A stretch of DNA of 13,306 nt, from NCBI GenBank assembly GCA_025201705.1, contig MU616834.1, forward strand, positions 1 to 13,306. Direction: 5' to 3'. Each line of letters starts with the position of its first letter. The first letter of the stretch is position 1. The DNA comes from Dissophora ornata. Taxonomy: Eukaryota > Mortierellomycota > Mortierellomycetes > Mortierellales > Mortierellaceae. The notes under the pieces are model-generated. The model saw nothing but the letters and a program-made list of their open reading frames with translations. It had not been told where the DNA came from and ran no database searches. The translations under genes were made by a program, and so were the position numbers. Below, piece after piece: positions 1 to 9,120 of the stretch.

Positions 1-2779
1 TTTTGTCGTCGAGAGGCTGTTAGATACTACATACTTTCCATCTCCACTAAAGTTGCACTCGAACTTGTCAAAGATACAATCGTTTTCGTAAAGATCACAA
101 AGCTTGTTGCGAAGATGGTCATGGATGTTGATGGTCTGCACAGGTCGGCTTTCCATGTTAATGTCCCAGACCTTCAGCGTAAGATAATCGCGCGAAAGAA
201 TATATCGCCCATCCTTGCTGAACTTCACATCCGAGATTGAAGAGATAATTTCTGAGAAGAACGACTTGTTGGAAGGATCTTCTTCTTCCTCAAACACTAC
301 ATTATGTGGGAGAGCCAGGCTGGTTAGAAAAAAAAAACAACAACGTCGCAACCATCGCCATATCTACCAAGCCCGCTCATACAACAAAAAAAAAAGAGCA
401 AGATTCAAAAACAGCAAAAAAACACGTACGCTTAGCATGCTGGTCACAAAGCGCCGACTCTCTCATGTCGCTTAGTTTGATGGTTCCCTTGCTGCTGCTG
501 TACATAAAGAGGTTGCAGTGAACGGGATGAAACTCGGCAGCGGTGATGACCTCAGTCAACTCTTCCATGTTCACGGGCTTGATATCCACAATGTCTACAT
601 CGAGGGGTTTGAGAAAGTTGTAGTTAGATATCAATGGCGCAGTTCGGAGAGCCACAAATATGATGACCACGACCACGACCACGACCATTGACCGGGTGTA
701 CTTACTAAAGCTTTGGTCACTAATGTTGAGGTTCCAGAGATTGATGCGCAAGTCATCCGCTGAGATGTAGGTCTCGCCGTCGGAATTGATCGAGATCGAA
801 TTGATATGGTAGGCATGTGCATTGGCATATACTTTTCGCGGTACTGCAGCGACAATAGTATCGTGGTGCGTCAACTTGGGCAATTTGAGAGGGCCGCCAG
901 GAACGGGTACATGCTGGCCATCACCATGGTTATTCTCCGCGACGACCTTGATGGATTTTTCAAACACTTTCCAGAGCTTGACGGTCTTGTCTACATTTCA
1001 GCAAATAGAAACGCAGCCGTTCAGTAAAAAGCATGCGGCAGTGAAAAGAGCGCCGAAAACCCCTCCCCCCTTCCTCCGAAATCCTGATGGCGGAGAAGCA
1101 TTTACCATTAGTCGACAACAAAAAGTGCGCGGAGTTCTGGCGCTTGCACCACTTGATCTTGTTGATCTTTTCCTCGATCTCCAAACTCTTTAGGTAGTCG
1201 AACTCCGGTTCATGCGACTGGAATTCTGTATGGAACTTGTACTCGCATCCCTTTTTCTGTTTTTTTTTTGGCCGATGGAGTATCAATAGAAAAACATACA
1301 GTTATAACCATGTTGCGCGAAGTTCCTTTCCATTAGCTAAAACGGCTCGCCATCCACGAGAGCATGGCTCCAACGTACACTTTCGTTTCGTTCAAACAAG
1401 ACAACGCGTCCACCCTTGTCTCCTGTAGCAAGGTAATCTCCTGTGTGGTCAAACTCGACAGTCGAGATGATGTCAGCTAAAATAGACACAAAGATGCATG
1501 CGCAGCTGAGGTTAGCACTGTCGCTATTCGCGAATAAATCATCGTCATCTTTGCTGAAACGAACTTTGGCCGCTTTTGCAAAGGTCTACGCGCTCTCGCT
1601 GTTCCCTGTGATGCCATTAGATGTCCGATTCTTCCCAGTCCAGTTTTGTTATAAGAGCTGACACGCAACTGCTCCTCTTCATCCACGCGCATCGTCATGG
1701 GATCATAGGGATGATGATTGAAACTTCAATGGCCTGGTGTTGATCACATCCCGGTTATGCCGCTATCCCCCCCTCTCCCGTCTAATAACACACGCGCTAC
1801 GCCCTCCTCTTGCCATGATGCAATGGCTATCCCAACTCCCCCCTTGTGAAATCAAAAGCAAGTGCGTGGGAAGGAGGAGGCGGTGCTGGGTGACAAAATA
1901 AAATCGCCTTCGCCCCAAGACAGAAAAGCCTGAAGCAGGCGGGCTGAGAGTGACCTAGCCTCGTCGATAGTTGTTGCCACCTCACATTCAATCCGGGGAG
2001 TACAGTTCAGGGGGATGGATGATTTGAATGCAAAGTCCAGATGACTTTTTTTTCTTCTTCTTCCATTGCAGATATCGTCGCCGTTTAAGTTAGAAATCGG
2101 ACTGGAAGAAAGGCGTTTTTTTTTTCGCGCGTTCAGACGCCAACAAACAAAAACACGGTTCTCCTCCGATCAAAGTTCCTTCATCAACGCGCGGACTTTT
2201 TCCGTCAATTCAGACGGGGCCCCGATTAGCCCCCCCAATTGAGCTTGGTCGTTAAGCGTTCTCTTTAACTGTTCATATTCCTTTTTTTTTTTTTTTCGTC
2301 AAAGCTGTCGAGAGCAGCATTGGTTGAGGTTGAGGCGATTTATTTTGAATCCAAGGATCCAGACCATTGGACAGCAGATGTGCGGTGGCCACATGGGAGG
2401 TGCTTTCAGGAACAAATCCATCAACAAGTAGTCCCACCATGCATTCTCCAGTGATGGGAAGGGAAGGAAGGGGCTCTCTCTCTCATGTGTTTGTACCCAC
2501 GTCAGATCCATCACATCTGTCACCACTGGGGTGTTTTGAAGACGGGAGAAACAAAAAGAAAAAGAGGAGAAATAGACGTCGCCATTGAAAAGAGCGCTGG
2601 GCAGCCAGGCATCCCCGATAGACAGAGACATAGCGGCGGCAGAGGGGCGAGAGGGGGGAGAGGCAAGAAGAAAGCAACAATGCTGGATGGCTAACGGTAC
2701 CTTCGGTGATATCTTCGACCTCGCCCTTGTCGCCGAAGCACTGTGCAAATTTCCAAGAGTGTTCTCCCTCTGCAGCCAT
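1..2779 (-). CDS. CDC55: PP2A regulatory B subunit, B55/PR55 (CDC55 family), 3'-partial, six exons
   Basis: This is the WD40 beta-propeller subunit that directs protein phosphatase 2A to its substrates; in fungi it acts in mitotic exit, morphogenesis and checkpoint control. The exons I derive, in coding order, are 2779-2701, 1476-1379, 1256-1106, 990-706, 594-430 and 296 to about 35, all with GT-AG junctions that keep frame. The start is [13 protein letters not shown] in a good context (CCAACCATGG). Both PR55 signatures are present: [15 protein letters not shown] in exon 3 and [15 protein letters not shown] in exon 4. Other hallmarks are [16 protein letters not shown] (exon 2), [21 protein letters not shown] (nearly invariant, exon 5) and [14 protein letters not shown] (exon 6). 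About 346 residues of an expected 450 or so are present. A donor GTATGT at 34-29 suggests a sixth intron running off the left edge. Introns 2-5 are 111-133 bp but intron 1 is 1,224 bp. The gene is divergent from the mitochondrial carrier gene. Confidence 0.95.
665..688. repeat. Hexanucleotide GACCAC microsatellite in intron 4 of the PP2A gene
   Basis: Four consecutive GACCAC-type units (the last ends in T). They lie inside the 111-bp intron 595-705, so they do not alter the protein. Confidence 0.8.
1477..2700 (-). other. Unusually long first intron of the PP2A B55 gene
   Basis: The donor is GAAG|GTACCG (exon ends at 2701) and the acceptor TATTTTAG|CTGAC (exon starts at 1476). The junction gives ...[13 protein letters not shown], matching the conserved N-terminus of the B55 family. 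At 1,224 bp the intron is about ten times longer than the gene's other introns. It holds a 15-base or so T tract near 2282-2296, shorter T tracts near 2046 and 2118, and C/G-rich blocks near 2211-2240. I see no convincing nested gene on either strand. Confidence 0.85.
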
Positions 2780-3505
2780 GGTTGGGTGGATATCCAGTTC
2801 GATGTCGGGTAGTGGCCGTGTTCCTGGTGGAGGGTGGTGTGTGTGTGAAAAGAGGGTGGGGGGGCGAGGGCGCTGGATGCGAACAAGAAGAGCAGCGATG
2901 AAGGATGATGGTCTCTGGGAAAGAGAGGTGATGAGGGGGAAGTACGTGCAAGCGGTGCAAGTGACTGACGAGTGACCAAACGGGTGACTTGCACATTTTT
3001 TTTCCTCTTTGTGCACGCGTTGCGTGCATTTACGTGTCCCAGCGGGAAAACACCGCCGTTGTCCTTGTACCCCTGCCTGCCGCTCCCACGCATGATAAGC
3101 GGAATCCGCGCTGGCGGTGTCTGCTCCCCGAGGGGCCGCGGCCCAACATGCGAATTGCCCCCCCCAGTGTTGCATCTCCTTTGACGCGTGGAGCGACGCG
3201 TAAACGCACCAGCAGAGCGCAGCATGCGCCGTGCAGAGTAAAGAAACAGCGCGCTTCTCTGGCGCTGCACGCGTTGTTTTTCCAACCAAAATTCGGATAT
3301 CTAGGCGCGGGAACATCCTCAAGTGCTCTTCCAGCAGCGGGTGCTCACACGTTAAAATTGGGCGGCCTTTGTAGTGTTTGTTCAGATTGCAGGGCGCAAG
3401 GTCCGCGTTTGCAGTTGCAGGTCTTGTCCACAAGCACCAAGCCCAGTGCATCATCATCACCATCAAAACCGACATGCATGCTTTGTTCCACACAGAATAT
3501 CCGTT

Positions 3506-3506
<1 letters not shown>

Positions 3507-3538
<32 letters not shown>

Positions 3539-3539
3539 G
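3507..3539. repeat. ACAG tetranucleotide microsatellite
   Basis: About eight tandem ACAG units with one ACAA variant, in the shared promoter about 150 bp upstream of the carrier start codon. Confidence 0.9.
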
Positions 3540-3613
3540 CTTGTCCCACAGAGTGTCTGCGCCATCAATTCGCTTTTCCGGAACAAACAACCAACGTGTT
3601 TTCGCGCAACATG

Positions 3614-3623
3614 ATTGGCCAAT
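3614..3623. promoter_or_regulatory. Palindromic CCAAT box
   Basis: ATTGGCCAAT reads CCAAT on both strands. CCAAT is the established binding core of the HAP/CBC (NF-Y) complex, which often controls mitochondrial and respiratory genes in fungi. Its position 66 bp upstream of the mitochondrial carrier ATG fits that role; actual use is inferred. Confidence 0.45.
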
Positions 3624-3688
3624 TCCCCTCCACACTGTGTTAGTCACAACGCCCGTCGATCCGAACGTTATCAATCGCTCTTCTTTCC

Positions 3689-5394
3689 ATGGCTAATCAA
3701 CAATCCAACGTCATTCAAGTCTCCCATTCACAGAATGAACTCAGCACGCAGTCCAACAATAACCGCTCTACCATGAGCAACGACACCAGCCATGACCACT
3801 CCTCTAGTAGTAAGCGAACGAGCATCGCTGCAGGCACGCCGACTCTGTCCAAGACAGAGACTGTGCTCTGCGGTGCGACTTCGGGTGTCGTCTCACGTTT
3901 TGTTATTGCTCCACTAGACGTGGTCAAGATCCGCATGCAGGTAATCATAAACCTCGCCGGTCCTTGTATTCATTTCCCCCCTCCCGTTCCCGGCTTCCCC
4001 CCCTCCTTCCCCCTGGCATTTTGCGTCGCACTTTTCCAACACAAAATGATTTTTAACGCTGACACCTTGATGACCAATAGATGCAAACACAGAGAAAGGA
4101 CCTATCCACCATTCTAAAACGCAAAGCTGCAACAGCAGGCCCTGAGTCGTCATCTTCGACCGCAGCGAATGCAGCAAAGCTGCAGCAACCAAAGTACAGA
4201 GGCATGTTTTCAAGCATGGCGACAATTGCCCGGGAGGAGGGCATTCGAGTAAGTCAACCCCCCCTTCTCCGATTCGATTCCTTCAGAGTTTTGTGACTGG
4301 GACCAGAAAAGCTCACAATTGAGCTACTTCCTCTGCATTTTTTTAGGGGTTATGGAAGGGTAACTTGGCGGCCGAGTACCTGTACCTAACCTACAGCGGG
4401 ATTCAATTCTTGGTGTATCAACAAACAAAAGTCTTGCTCAACAAGACAGCAGAGACTGCTACTCAAAAAGCCGCTGCTACAGCGGCAGCGATAACAGGAA
4501 GTGGTACAATTGTTCCAACAACAGGATTGGCGGTGGTGGCTGCACCATTGAGCATCGTTGCTACTTTGACAAAGGCGTCAGCAGTGCAATCGTTTATTGC
4601 AGGTGCGAATGCAGGTATCGTGGCGACTGCAAGTACATATCCGTTCGATTTGCTCAGGACTCGATTTGCTGTGCAACGGGATATCAAAGTATGAGATAGT
4701 TCATATACCTAGGGGGGGTTCTATGAAGTATGCTCATTGCATCTCCTTTAAACGCAAATATCTGATGCTTGGATTTGACGCTGAACTACGCGAACAACAC
4801 TAGGTATACACAGGAATTATACAGGCATCCCGGCATATCTATCAACTGGACGGAATCAGAGGCTTCTACAGAGGCATGTCTCCAGCACTAATCCAAGTAG
4901 TTCCTTACATGGGAATCGTGTTTGGATCCTACGACACACTGAAGAGTCTTGCTGCATGGTTAAAATACAAGGCCAACATCGAGTCCTCATATTCGAAACC
5001 CACCATTACAACAGGATCGTCATTACCGTCGTCGCAGCCTGAGAACGAGAAGAGGAAGAAGCGTAAAGTTGGACAGTTCTTTTTAGGAATTGAGGATTTG
5101 ATGTGCGGTGCGCTCTCGGGCATTATCTCCAAGACAGGTGTCTATCCTCTGGATATGGTCAGGAAGCGATTGCAGATCCAGGGATCGGAACAACAAAAGA
5201 TGTCAATGAAAATTTATTCGGAGAAATTGCCAAACAGTGTTTGGAGGTGCATAGTCCATATTGTGAGGATGGAAGGTTATCTGGCGTTGTATAAAGGCCT
5301 ACTTCCGGGATTGGTCAAGGCTGCGCCTTCAAGTGCAGTAACATTCTTGGTGTTTTCGCAGGCTGGTGCCTTTGTGGAAAAGTACCGGAGGTAG
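3689..5394 (+). CDS. TPC1: Mitochondrial carrier, thiamine pyrophosphate carrier type (TPC1/SLC25A19-like)
   Basis: An inner-membrane transporter of the SLC25 family, most likely importing thiamine pyrophosphate into the matrix. Exons 3689-3940, 4081-4248, 4347-4688 and 4804-5394 join in phase 0 across GT-AG introns of 140, 98 and 115 bp, giving 450 residues. The three carrier signatures are PLDVVK (residues 75-80), PFDLLR (239-244, in YPFDLLRTRFAVQ) and PLDMVR (369-374, in YPLDMVRKRLQIQG). The second and third match the TPC subfamily better than ADP/ATP or phosphate carriers. Each repeat also has its acidic-G segment (EEGIRGLWKGN, LDGIRGFYRGM, MEGYLALYKGL). It is longer than yeast Tpc1 (about 314): a Ser/Asn-rich N-terminus of about 55 residues and low-complexity inserts near residues 99-122, 174-216 and 311-342, the last with a Lys/Arg cluster. 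The subfamily call is from motif resemblance; another nucleotide or cofactor carrier remains possible. Confidence 0.92.
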
Positions 5395-5405
5395 GACAAT
5401 ATCAG

Positions 5406-5423
5406 CATCATCATCATCATCAT
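5406..5423. repeat. CAT trinucleotide microsatellite in the carrier 3' UTR
   Basis: Six perfect CAT units followed by imperfect CAATCATCAATC, beginning 12 bp after the stop codon. Confidence 0.85.
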
Positions 5424-5461
5424 CAATCATCAATCTCATCCACATAGAATATAGCATAGAC

Positions 5462-5467
5462 AATAAA
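5462..5467 (+). terminator. Poly(A) signal of the mitochondrial carrier gene
   Basis: An exact AATAAA lies 68 bp downstream of the carrier stop codon and is followed by T-rich sequence (5504-5524), the usual layout for mRNA 3'-end formation. Confidence 0.65.
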
Positions 5468-6009
5468 CAATTTTGTTGCCCCTGTTATTGGGAGGCGCAT
5501 TTAGTATTTTTTTTCTTATTATCATTGTTATCGAGAATATGAGCTGATGGAATTTCCAGCCCCACGACCTGCTCTAAAATGGCCTTACGTTTCTATCCCC
5601 AAAAGTTGGACCGCTGTCCGCAGAAACTCTCAAAGCGATATCAGGAGGAGTAGACCGCAAAGAAAGTCCCTGTGGTCGCGGGGGGAGGTCTGCGAGAAGA
5701 TCGAGAGCCGCTCTATGGCAAGAGACAACACCATCCGGACTTAGACCGCCACAATCACCGCCTAGAAGGCGCAAGTTGTTGTCCATTCAGATGGCGTTCG
5801 CGTATTACTGGGGGTGTCGTCGCCCAAAGGTGCCTCTAGCCATCCAAGGTTGTTGTTTTCTTCTCAAAGCCTCACAGCGATCAGGCACTCCGTCGTTGTA
5901 AACGCCATTGCTGTTAGTTCCGCCGTGCTCTTGCAGTTCAAATATTGAATTGATCGACAGAGAACCTATACGGAGTCTACCTCTAAATATTGAATCGACT
6001 AAAGTACTT
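5468..6009. other. Non-coding stretch, nothing recognised
   Basis: Short open frames exist on both strands (5547-5744 plus; 5574-5786 minus), but they are mutually overlapping, rich in Arg/Ser/Pro and match no family I know. An AAATATTGAAT motif occurs twice, near 5940 and 5986. I see no gene, RNA or mobile-element signature. Confidence 0.5.
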
Positions 6010-7149
6010 TCATTTTTGGGTGGTCATGCCATTTCTCCTTTGGTTGCTAGTTTGCCAGTTTGCCACTGGAAGAGGGGGTGTTGGGACCATAGAATCCTGG
6101 ATTTCTGAGAGCTTACTGTCTTTGAGGGCCTTTTGCTGACTTTGTGGAAGTGACGGGAGGCTCTTTTCAAGTGAATGTTGTATTGCATGGACCTAGTCCC
6201 ACGACGGTCAGATTCTGGCATAGCCATTCAAAGAGCCGATCAAACAACTCCGAGGTGGAGTTCCCATGGTAGCCATGGTCTATGGTTGCTTCCCTGGTCA
6301 CGGCTGGCGCGTTTGCCTCAGCCCCTTGTGTGGGGGGGTTTGGAGCTGCCCATGATCCAGCCTAAGTTCATTAGCAATGCGACCAACGGGGTTAAGTTTT
6401 ACTGCGTTATTCATCGCTGCAACTGTACTCGCGACTCTGGTTGCGTAGTCCTTATTCATCTCCTTAACAGGACACCATTCTCGTATTGTCGATCCCAATT
6501 TCAGGTTGTCAGCTCTGAAAAAAAACCAATTGCTCTGCCACATGCAGTTTCTCCAACCGTCAACTTGGACAATCGCGAATCGCTTCCTTGATCCGTTTTC
6601 GTCCAGTTGGTTGAACCAGCCCATGACCGCCTGGGGGGCGTCGTAAATCTCTCAATAGATATATAGGCAAGGATACAATATTCATTGTGGGACACGACAC
6701 CGCCATCTCTGCTTGAACGGACCCTTTGGTATGAAAGTGCATCCTGCTGTGGTGTCTGAGAGCAGGTCGCATTACGGCAGTGGAGATTACGTCGGAGTAG
6801 TATTGTTGCGAGTTGCACACTGAACTGGGGTGGTCGGCGATCACCGCTGAAGCCATGTGCTTCGAGGAGGGGTTCCTAAAAAAGACACAAACGAGGTATA
6901 GGCGTCGAGGATATTGTAAGACGTAACACGCTGCGTCCTGAGAGCGTGGTAAACAACGGCCAGTACTGCGTAGGCGACACTGAAAGGCCGCCAGGCGCGT
7001 CGTTTGGCATTTTTTTTTTTTTTTGGAATGTAAGAGCAACCAAACAAAACCACGGACGCAGAATGACCATGTTTGGGACACGTTTGTTGAAGAAAGGGCT
7101 GTGAAGAAAGGGCAAGGCGGATCAATAAAAATAATTCAGGCCGGACCAT
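6010..7149 (-). pseudogene. Coding-like region broken across frames; unrecognised, possibly secreted or membrane protein
   Basis: I do not recognise the family. One frame starts at ATG 7010 (MPNDAPGGLSVSP...) and is closed by TAG at 6878-6876, which is also a possible splice acceptor (TTTTTTAG). The same frame then continues EPLLEAHGFSGD... to the C6 tract at 6633-6638. Past that tract a second frame is open over 6651-6298 (VMGWFNQLDENG, VQVDGWRNCMWQSNWFFF). At the C7 tract at 6332-6338 a third frame takes over (TREATIDHGYHGNSTSELF) and ends with TGA at 6167-6169. A further open stretch (SLEKSLPSLPQSQQKALKD) runs to TGA at 6010. The main 6167-6875 part has four N-glycosylation sequons (NAT, NST, NLT, NTT), so a lumenal or extracellular protein is plausible. 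Both frame changes are at C runs and both are explained by one missing base, so this is either a young pseudogene or a homopolymer error in the assembly. A hydrophobic segment (FSVAYAVLAVVYHAL) in another frame at 6841-7149 may belong to an older exon. Confidence 0.4.
7010..7024. repeat. 15-base T homopolymer
   Basis: An uninterrupted T run on the plus strand (A run on the minus strand). It ends directly at the candidate ATG (7010) of the broken minus-strand gene. Confidence 0.8.
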
Positions 7150-7482
7150 ATCTTTGGAATTTGGACGTGGTGGTATTTGACATGCAGGCCAATGAGGTGA
7201 GGCGAGAGTGTGTCGTCGCGTGGTATTCCCTCTGGAAATCTAGCTTGATCTTTGCGCCCGTAATACCAGGCATCAGAGTACAATAGTCACTCGGTATCGA
7301 GACCCCTATCAATTAGATCTTTGGCATTCTAGACAAGGATATCGTTGCCGGCTGTACTGTTCGCATGCAGGACCTCTAATCTCATTACACAATTGATACT
7401 TGCCACGGGCTTCCTCATCGATGGATACATCAATGCCCTGAATATCCCTCTGTTCAAGTTAATGGCTGCTAGTCTCATCTAA
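7102..7482 (+). other. Two short coding-like open stretches, unrecognised
   Basis: At 7102-7286 the plus strand reads an uninterrupted frame including GPYLWNLDVVVFDMQANEV and ends at TAG. At 7333-7482 a second frame of 49 codons contains a strongly hydrophobic run (LITQLILATGFLIDGY) and ends at TAA. The two are out of frame with a stop-containing gap between them, and I recognise neither. They could be remnants of a membrane protein or chance; no start codon, promoter or splice pair supports a live gene. Confidence 0.2.
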
Positions 7483-7559
7483 TTACACGCAAAAGGTTTG
7501 GTCTGGCCAAGCAGCAATAGTAAATATGGCATTGTGTAGAAGACATGGCTCGAAATGAT

Positions 7560-7565
7560 TTTATT
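7560..7565 (-). terminator. Poly(A) signal of the small secreted protein gene
   Basis: AATAAA on the minus strand (TGTAATAAAATC), 116 bp downstream of the stop codon of the secreted protein. Confidence 0.5.
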
Positions 7566-7680
7566 ACAGAGTACGAAACTCTGTCACTTTGCGCGCTTGA
7601 CCATGGCATGACTTCTTAATATCTCGAGGCGGAAAAAAAAATAATCTCGGCTTGACGGAGTAAATATCGACTTGACAGAT

Positions 7681-7869
7681 TTAGGTGCAGAGGGTCTCAC
7701 CGGCGATGCGGCAGCAGACGGATCCATCCTGGTGGAAGCAAGTGTTGGCCTCAGCTTCCACGTGGACAGCGCGCTCTTGGATGGCACCGTTGGCCCCAAT
7801 GGCAGGGAGGGCGTTGGCTCCGACAATGGCCAGGACGAGACCGAGAAGCAAGGCAGACTGGAACTTCAT
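7681..7869 (-). CDS. Small secreted cysteine-rich protein
   Basis: A single-exon, 62-residue protein. Residues 1-20 (MKFQSALLLGLVLAIVGANA) form a textbook signal peptide: a Lys, a Leu/Val-rich core and a cleavable ANA before LPAIG. The short remainder has a possible pro-segment (to about residue 35) and a C-terminal core with four Cys in the symmetric pattern C-X7-CC-X7-C, followed by Thr and the stop. Such architecture is typical of fungal secreted small cysteine-rich proteins (effectors, antimicrobial or signalling peptides), but I recognise no named family and do not assign a function. The start context is CCAAAATGA after a CA-rich leader. A TATA box lies 88 bp upstream at 7957-7964 and an AATAAA 116 bp downstream of the stop, so the gene has complete transcription signals. 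Confidence 0.78.
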   Translation of the reverse strand: MKFQSALLLGLVLAIVGANALPAIGANGAIQERAVHVEAEANTCFHQDGSVCCRIAGETLCT

Positions 7870-7956
7870 TTTGGATAGTAGATGGGGGGTGTTTTGTGGT
7901 AGAGGAGAGTGTTGTTGTGAGTGAATGACCTACCAAGGATGCGGGCATCTGCATGG

Positions 7957-7964
7957 TATTTATA
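7957..7964 (-). promoter_or_regulatory. TATA box of the small secreted protein gene
   Basis: TATAAATA on the minus strand, 88 bp upstream of the ATG at 7869. A start site about 30 bp downstream would leave a roughly 55-base leader that is C/A-rich and free of ATG in the window seen (CACTCACAACAACACTCTCC). Confidence 0.6.
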
Positions 7965-7969
7965 ATGTT

Positions 7970-8324
7970 CGAAGACCTAAAGCATGGGTCTATCGCATTG
8001 TTTCGACGGTGTTGTCGATCTCATTGCTAGTGACTGCATCTATACACACTTCTTTGTGGGAAGAAGTTATTAAACACCAATGGTGGTCATCTTTTGTTTG
8101 TCACACGAGGCGGCTGTTTGGTATGACGAGCATGGTTAAATACCGTTAGCTTACATCGACAGGCATTGGGCTCACAATATGCATGTGCCAATTTCCCATG
8201 AATATACGTGAATGACTTTGGTCTATAGAATTTTGCCCGGATTCTCGTTCCGTAACGTGTAATACTACTTTCTGTAATCAATCAAGTTTCCAAAGCATAG
8301 AACGGCCACCAACATTTGAGTCAC
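7970..8324. other. Non-coding stretch, nothing recognised
   Basis: The distal promoter of the minus-strand secreted-protein gene presumably lies here. Only short, unconvincing open frames are present on both strands (7925-8149 plus, 8087-8281 minus). Confidence 0.5.
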
Positions 8325-8343
8325 TTTTTTTTTTTTTTTTTTT
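8325..8343. repeat. 19-base T homopolymer preceding a splice-acceptor-like CAG
   Basis: Nineteen uninterrupted T on the plus strand, followed directly by CAG at 8344-8346. The combination is an ideal 3' splice site shape for an exon beginning at 8347. Confidence 0.8.
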
Positions 8344-8346
8344 CAG

Positions 8347-8832
8347 TTCAAGGACCCTCGAACAGAAGATGCGGATGAGGGGTACGGCTGGAGGCAGCAG
8401 AGTAATTTCTTGAAGGAGGGTAACCGTTGTACTTCACCGAACAAGACTTCAGGATCAGAAGACATCAGCCACTTTCAGTCAAGGATTTCAGTTGAGAAAG
8501 AAGCAATGAACTCACTAACGTCGAAGAAGGCGAGGGATGTGCAACCATTAGTTGAACCTAAACTGCTCAACCACCAGTATATGCATCCCGCTAGTGCTCT
8601 CAAATCAATCGCGCTGTCGATTCTTGAGCAAGAACGACCGAACGACTTGCAACGGAGCATCGGCCGATGCCTCTCTTCATGCCGCAATTTACCCGCCAGC
8701 ACAAAAAAGGTTCCGGAGGGGACAAAAGGGTATATCTTTCCATCGATCTTCAATCTTGGTCGGCGAGTTAGACTATCTAAGAAGCGGACTATTCCAAAGT
8801 CCTGGGAGATTGATTTCGCGTGTCGGTTCTAG
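8347..8832 (+). pseudogene. Coding-like exon of an unrecognised protein, probably a gene remnant
   Basis: Directly after an acceptor-like T19-CAG, the plus strand is open for 161 codons, from FKDPRTEDADEGYGW to a TAG at 8830-8832. The middle has ordinary protein composition (EDISHFQSRISVEKEAMNSL; SALKSIALSILEQERPNDL) and the end is Lys/Arg-rich. There is no ATG until codon 54, no matching upstream exon, and no stretch I recognise. Another plus-strand frame (AEKLGDFSNTRNMAI..., 8552-9034) continues beyond the stop and also looks coding-like. A decayed gene with indels, or an unresolved multi-exon gene, are both possible. Confidence 0.3.
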
Positions 8833-9120
8833 TGTCACCATGTTGGCTGAGAAGCTTGGAGATTTTAGCAACACCCGCAACATGGCCATCTCTATACCTT
8901 ACCCTCTCAGCAAGTCGGGGACATTCGATGCGAAGCCCATAAACTTGATAACCTCCTCCAGTATCACTTCGTTAAGGAATGTTTCCACGATTATCGTCAA
9001 AAGCCATGGCAATAACAGAGATTGGCCCTGCTAGCATTTCTAACCCGCTCGTGCATTTTTCAGCTCAAAAACGATGCTCTTCCTGTTCCCACGTCTCTCA
9101 ATCCAAACAATTGATAGTAG

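Larger units (their letters stand above)
2780..3688. promoter_or_regulatory. Divergent intergenic promoter region (PP2A B55 / mitochondrial carrier)
   Basis: These 909 bp separate the start codons of two head-to-head genes, so they must carry both promoters. A palindromic ATTGGCCAAT at 3614-3623 contains a CCAAT box readable on both strands and lies 66 bp upstream of the carrier ATG. An ACAG microsatellite sits at 3507-3539. No clear TATA box was found on either side. Long open frames crossing this block on the minus strand do not look like protein and are rejected. Confidence 0.6.

Noticed and set aside
2299..3622. Two long minus-strand open frames (328 and 379 codons) across the PP2A first exon and promoter
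   Set aside because: They read through low-complexity Ser/Pro/His/Cys-rich sequence in the promoter and into the intron. Only the 27-residue segment after ATG 2779 matches the B55 N-terminus; the rest has no protein-like conservation.
7672..7954. Three other open frames overlapping the secreted protein gene on both strands
   Set aside because: None has a signal peptide or motif; the 62-residue frame uniquely explains the promoter, signal sequence and cysteine core.
8475..8753. 92-codon minus-strand frame opposite the 8347-8832 frame
   Set aside because: It is fully antisense to the longer plus-strand frame, with irregular Cys/Arg/Ser-rich composition and no recognisable motif.
8820..9060. 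Suspicion of a retroelement fragment on the minus strand (hydrophobic/acidic run near 8940-9000)
   Set aside because: No reverse transcriptase, integrase, protease or terminal-repeat signature could be found, and the frame is broken by stops.
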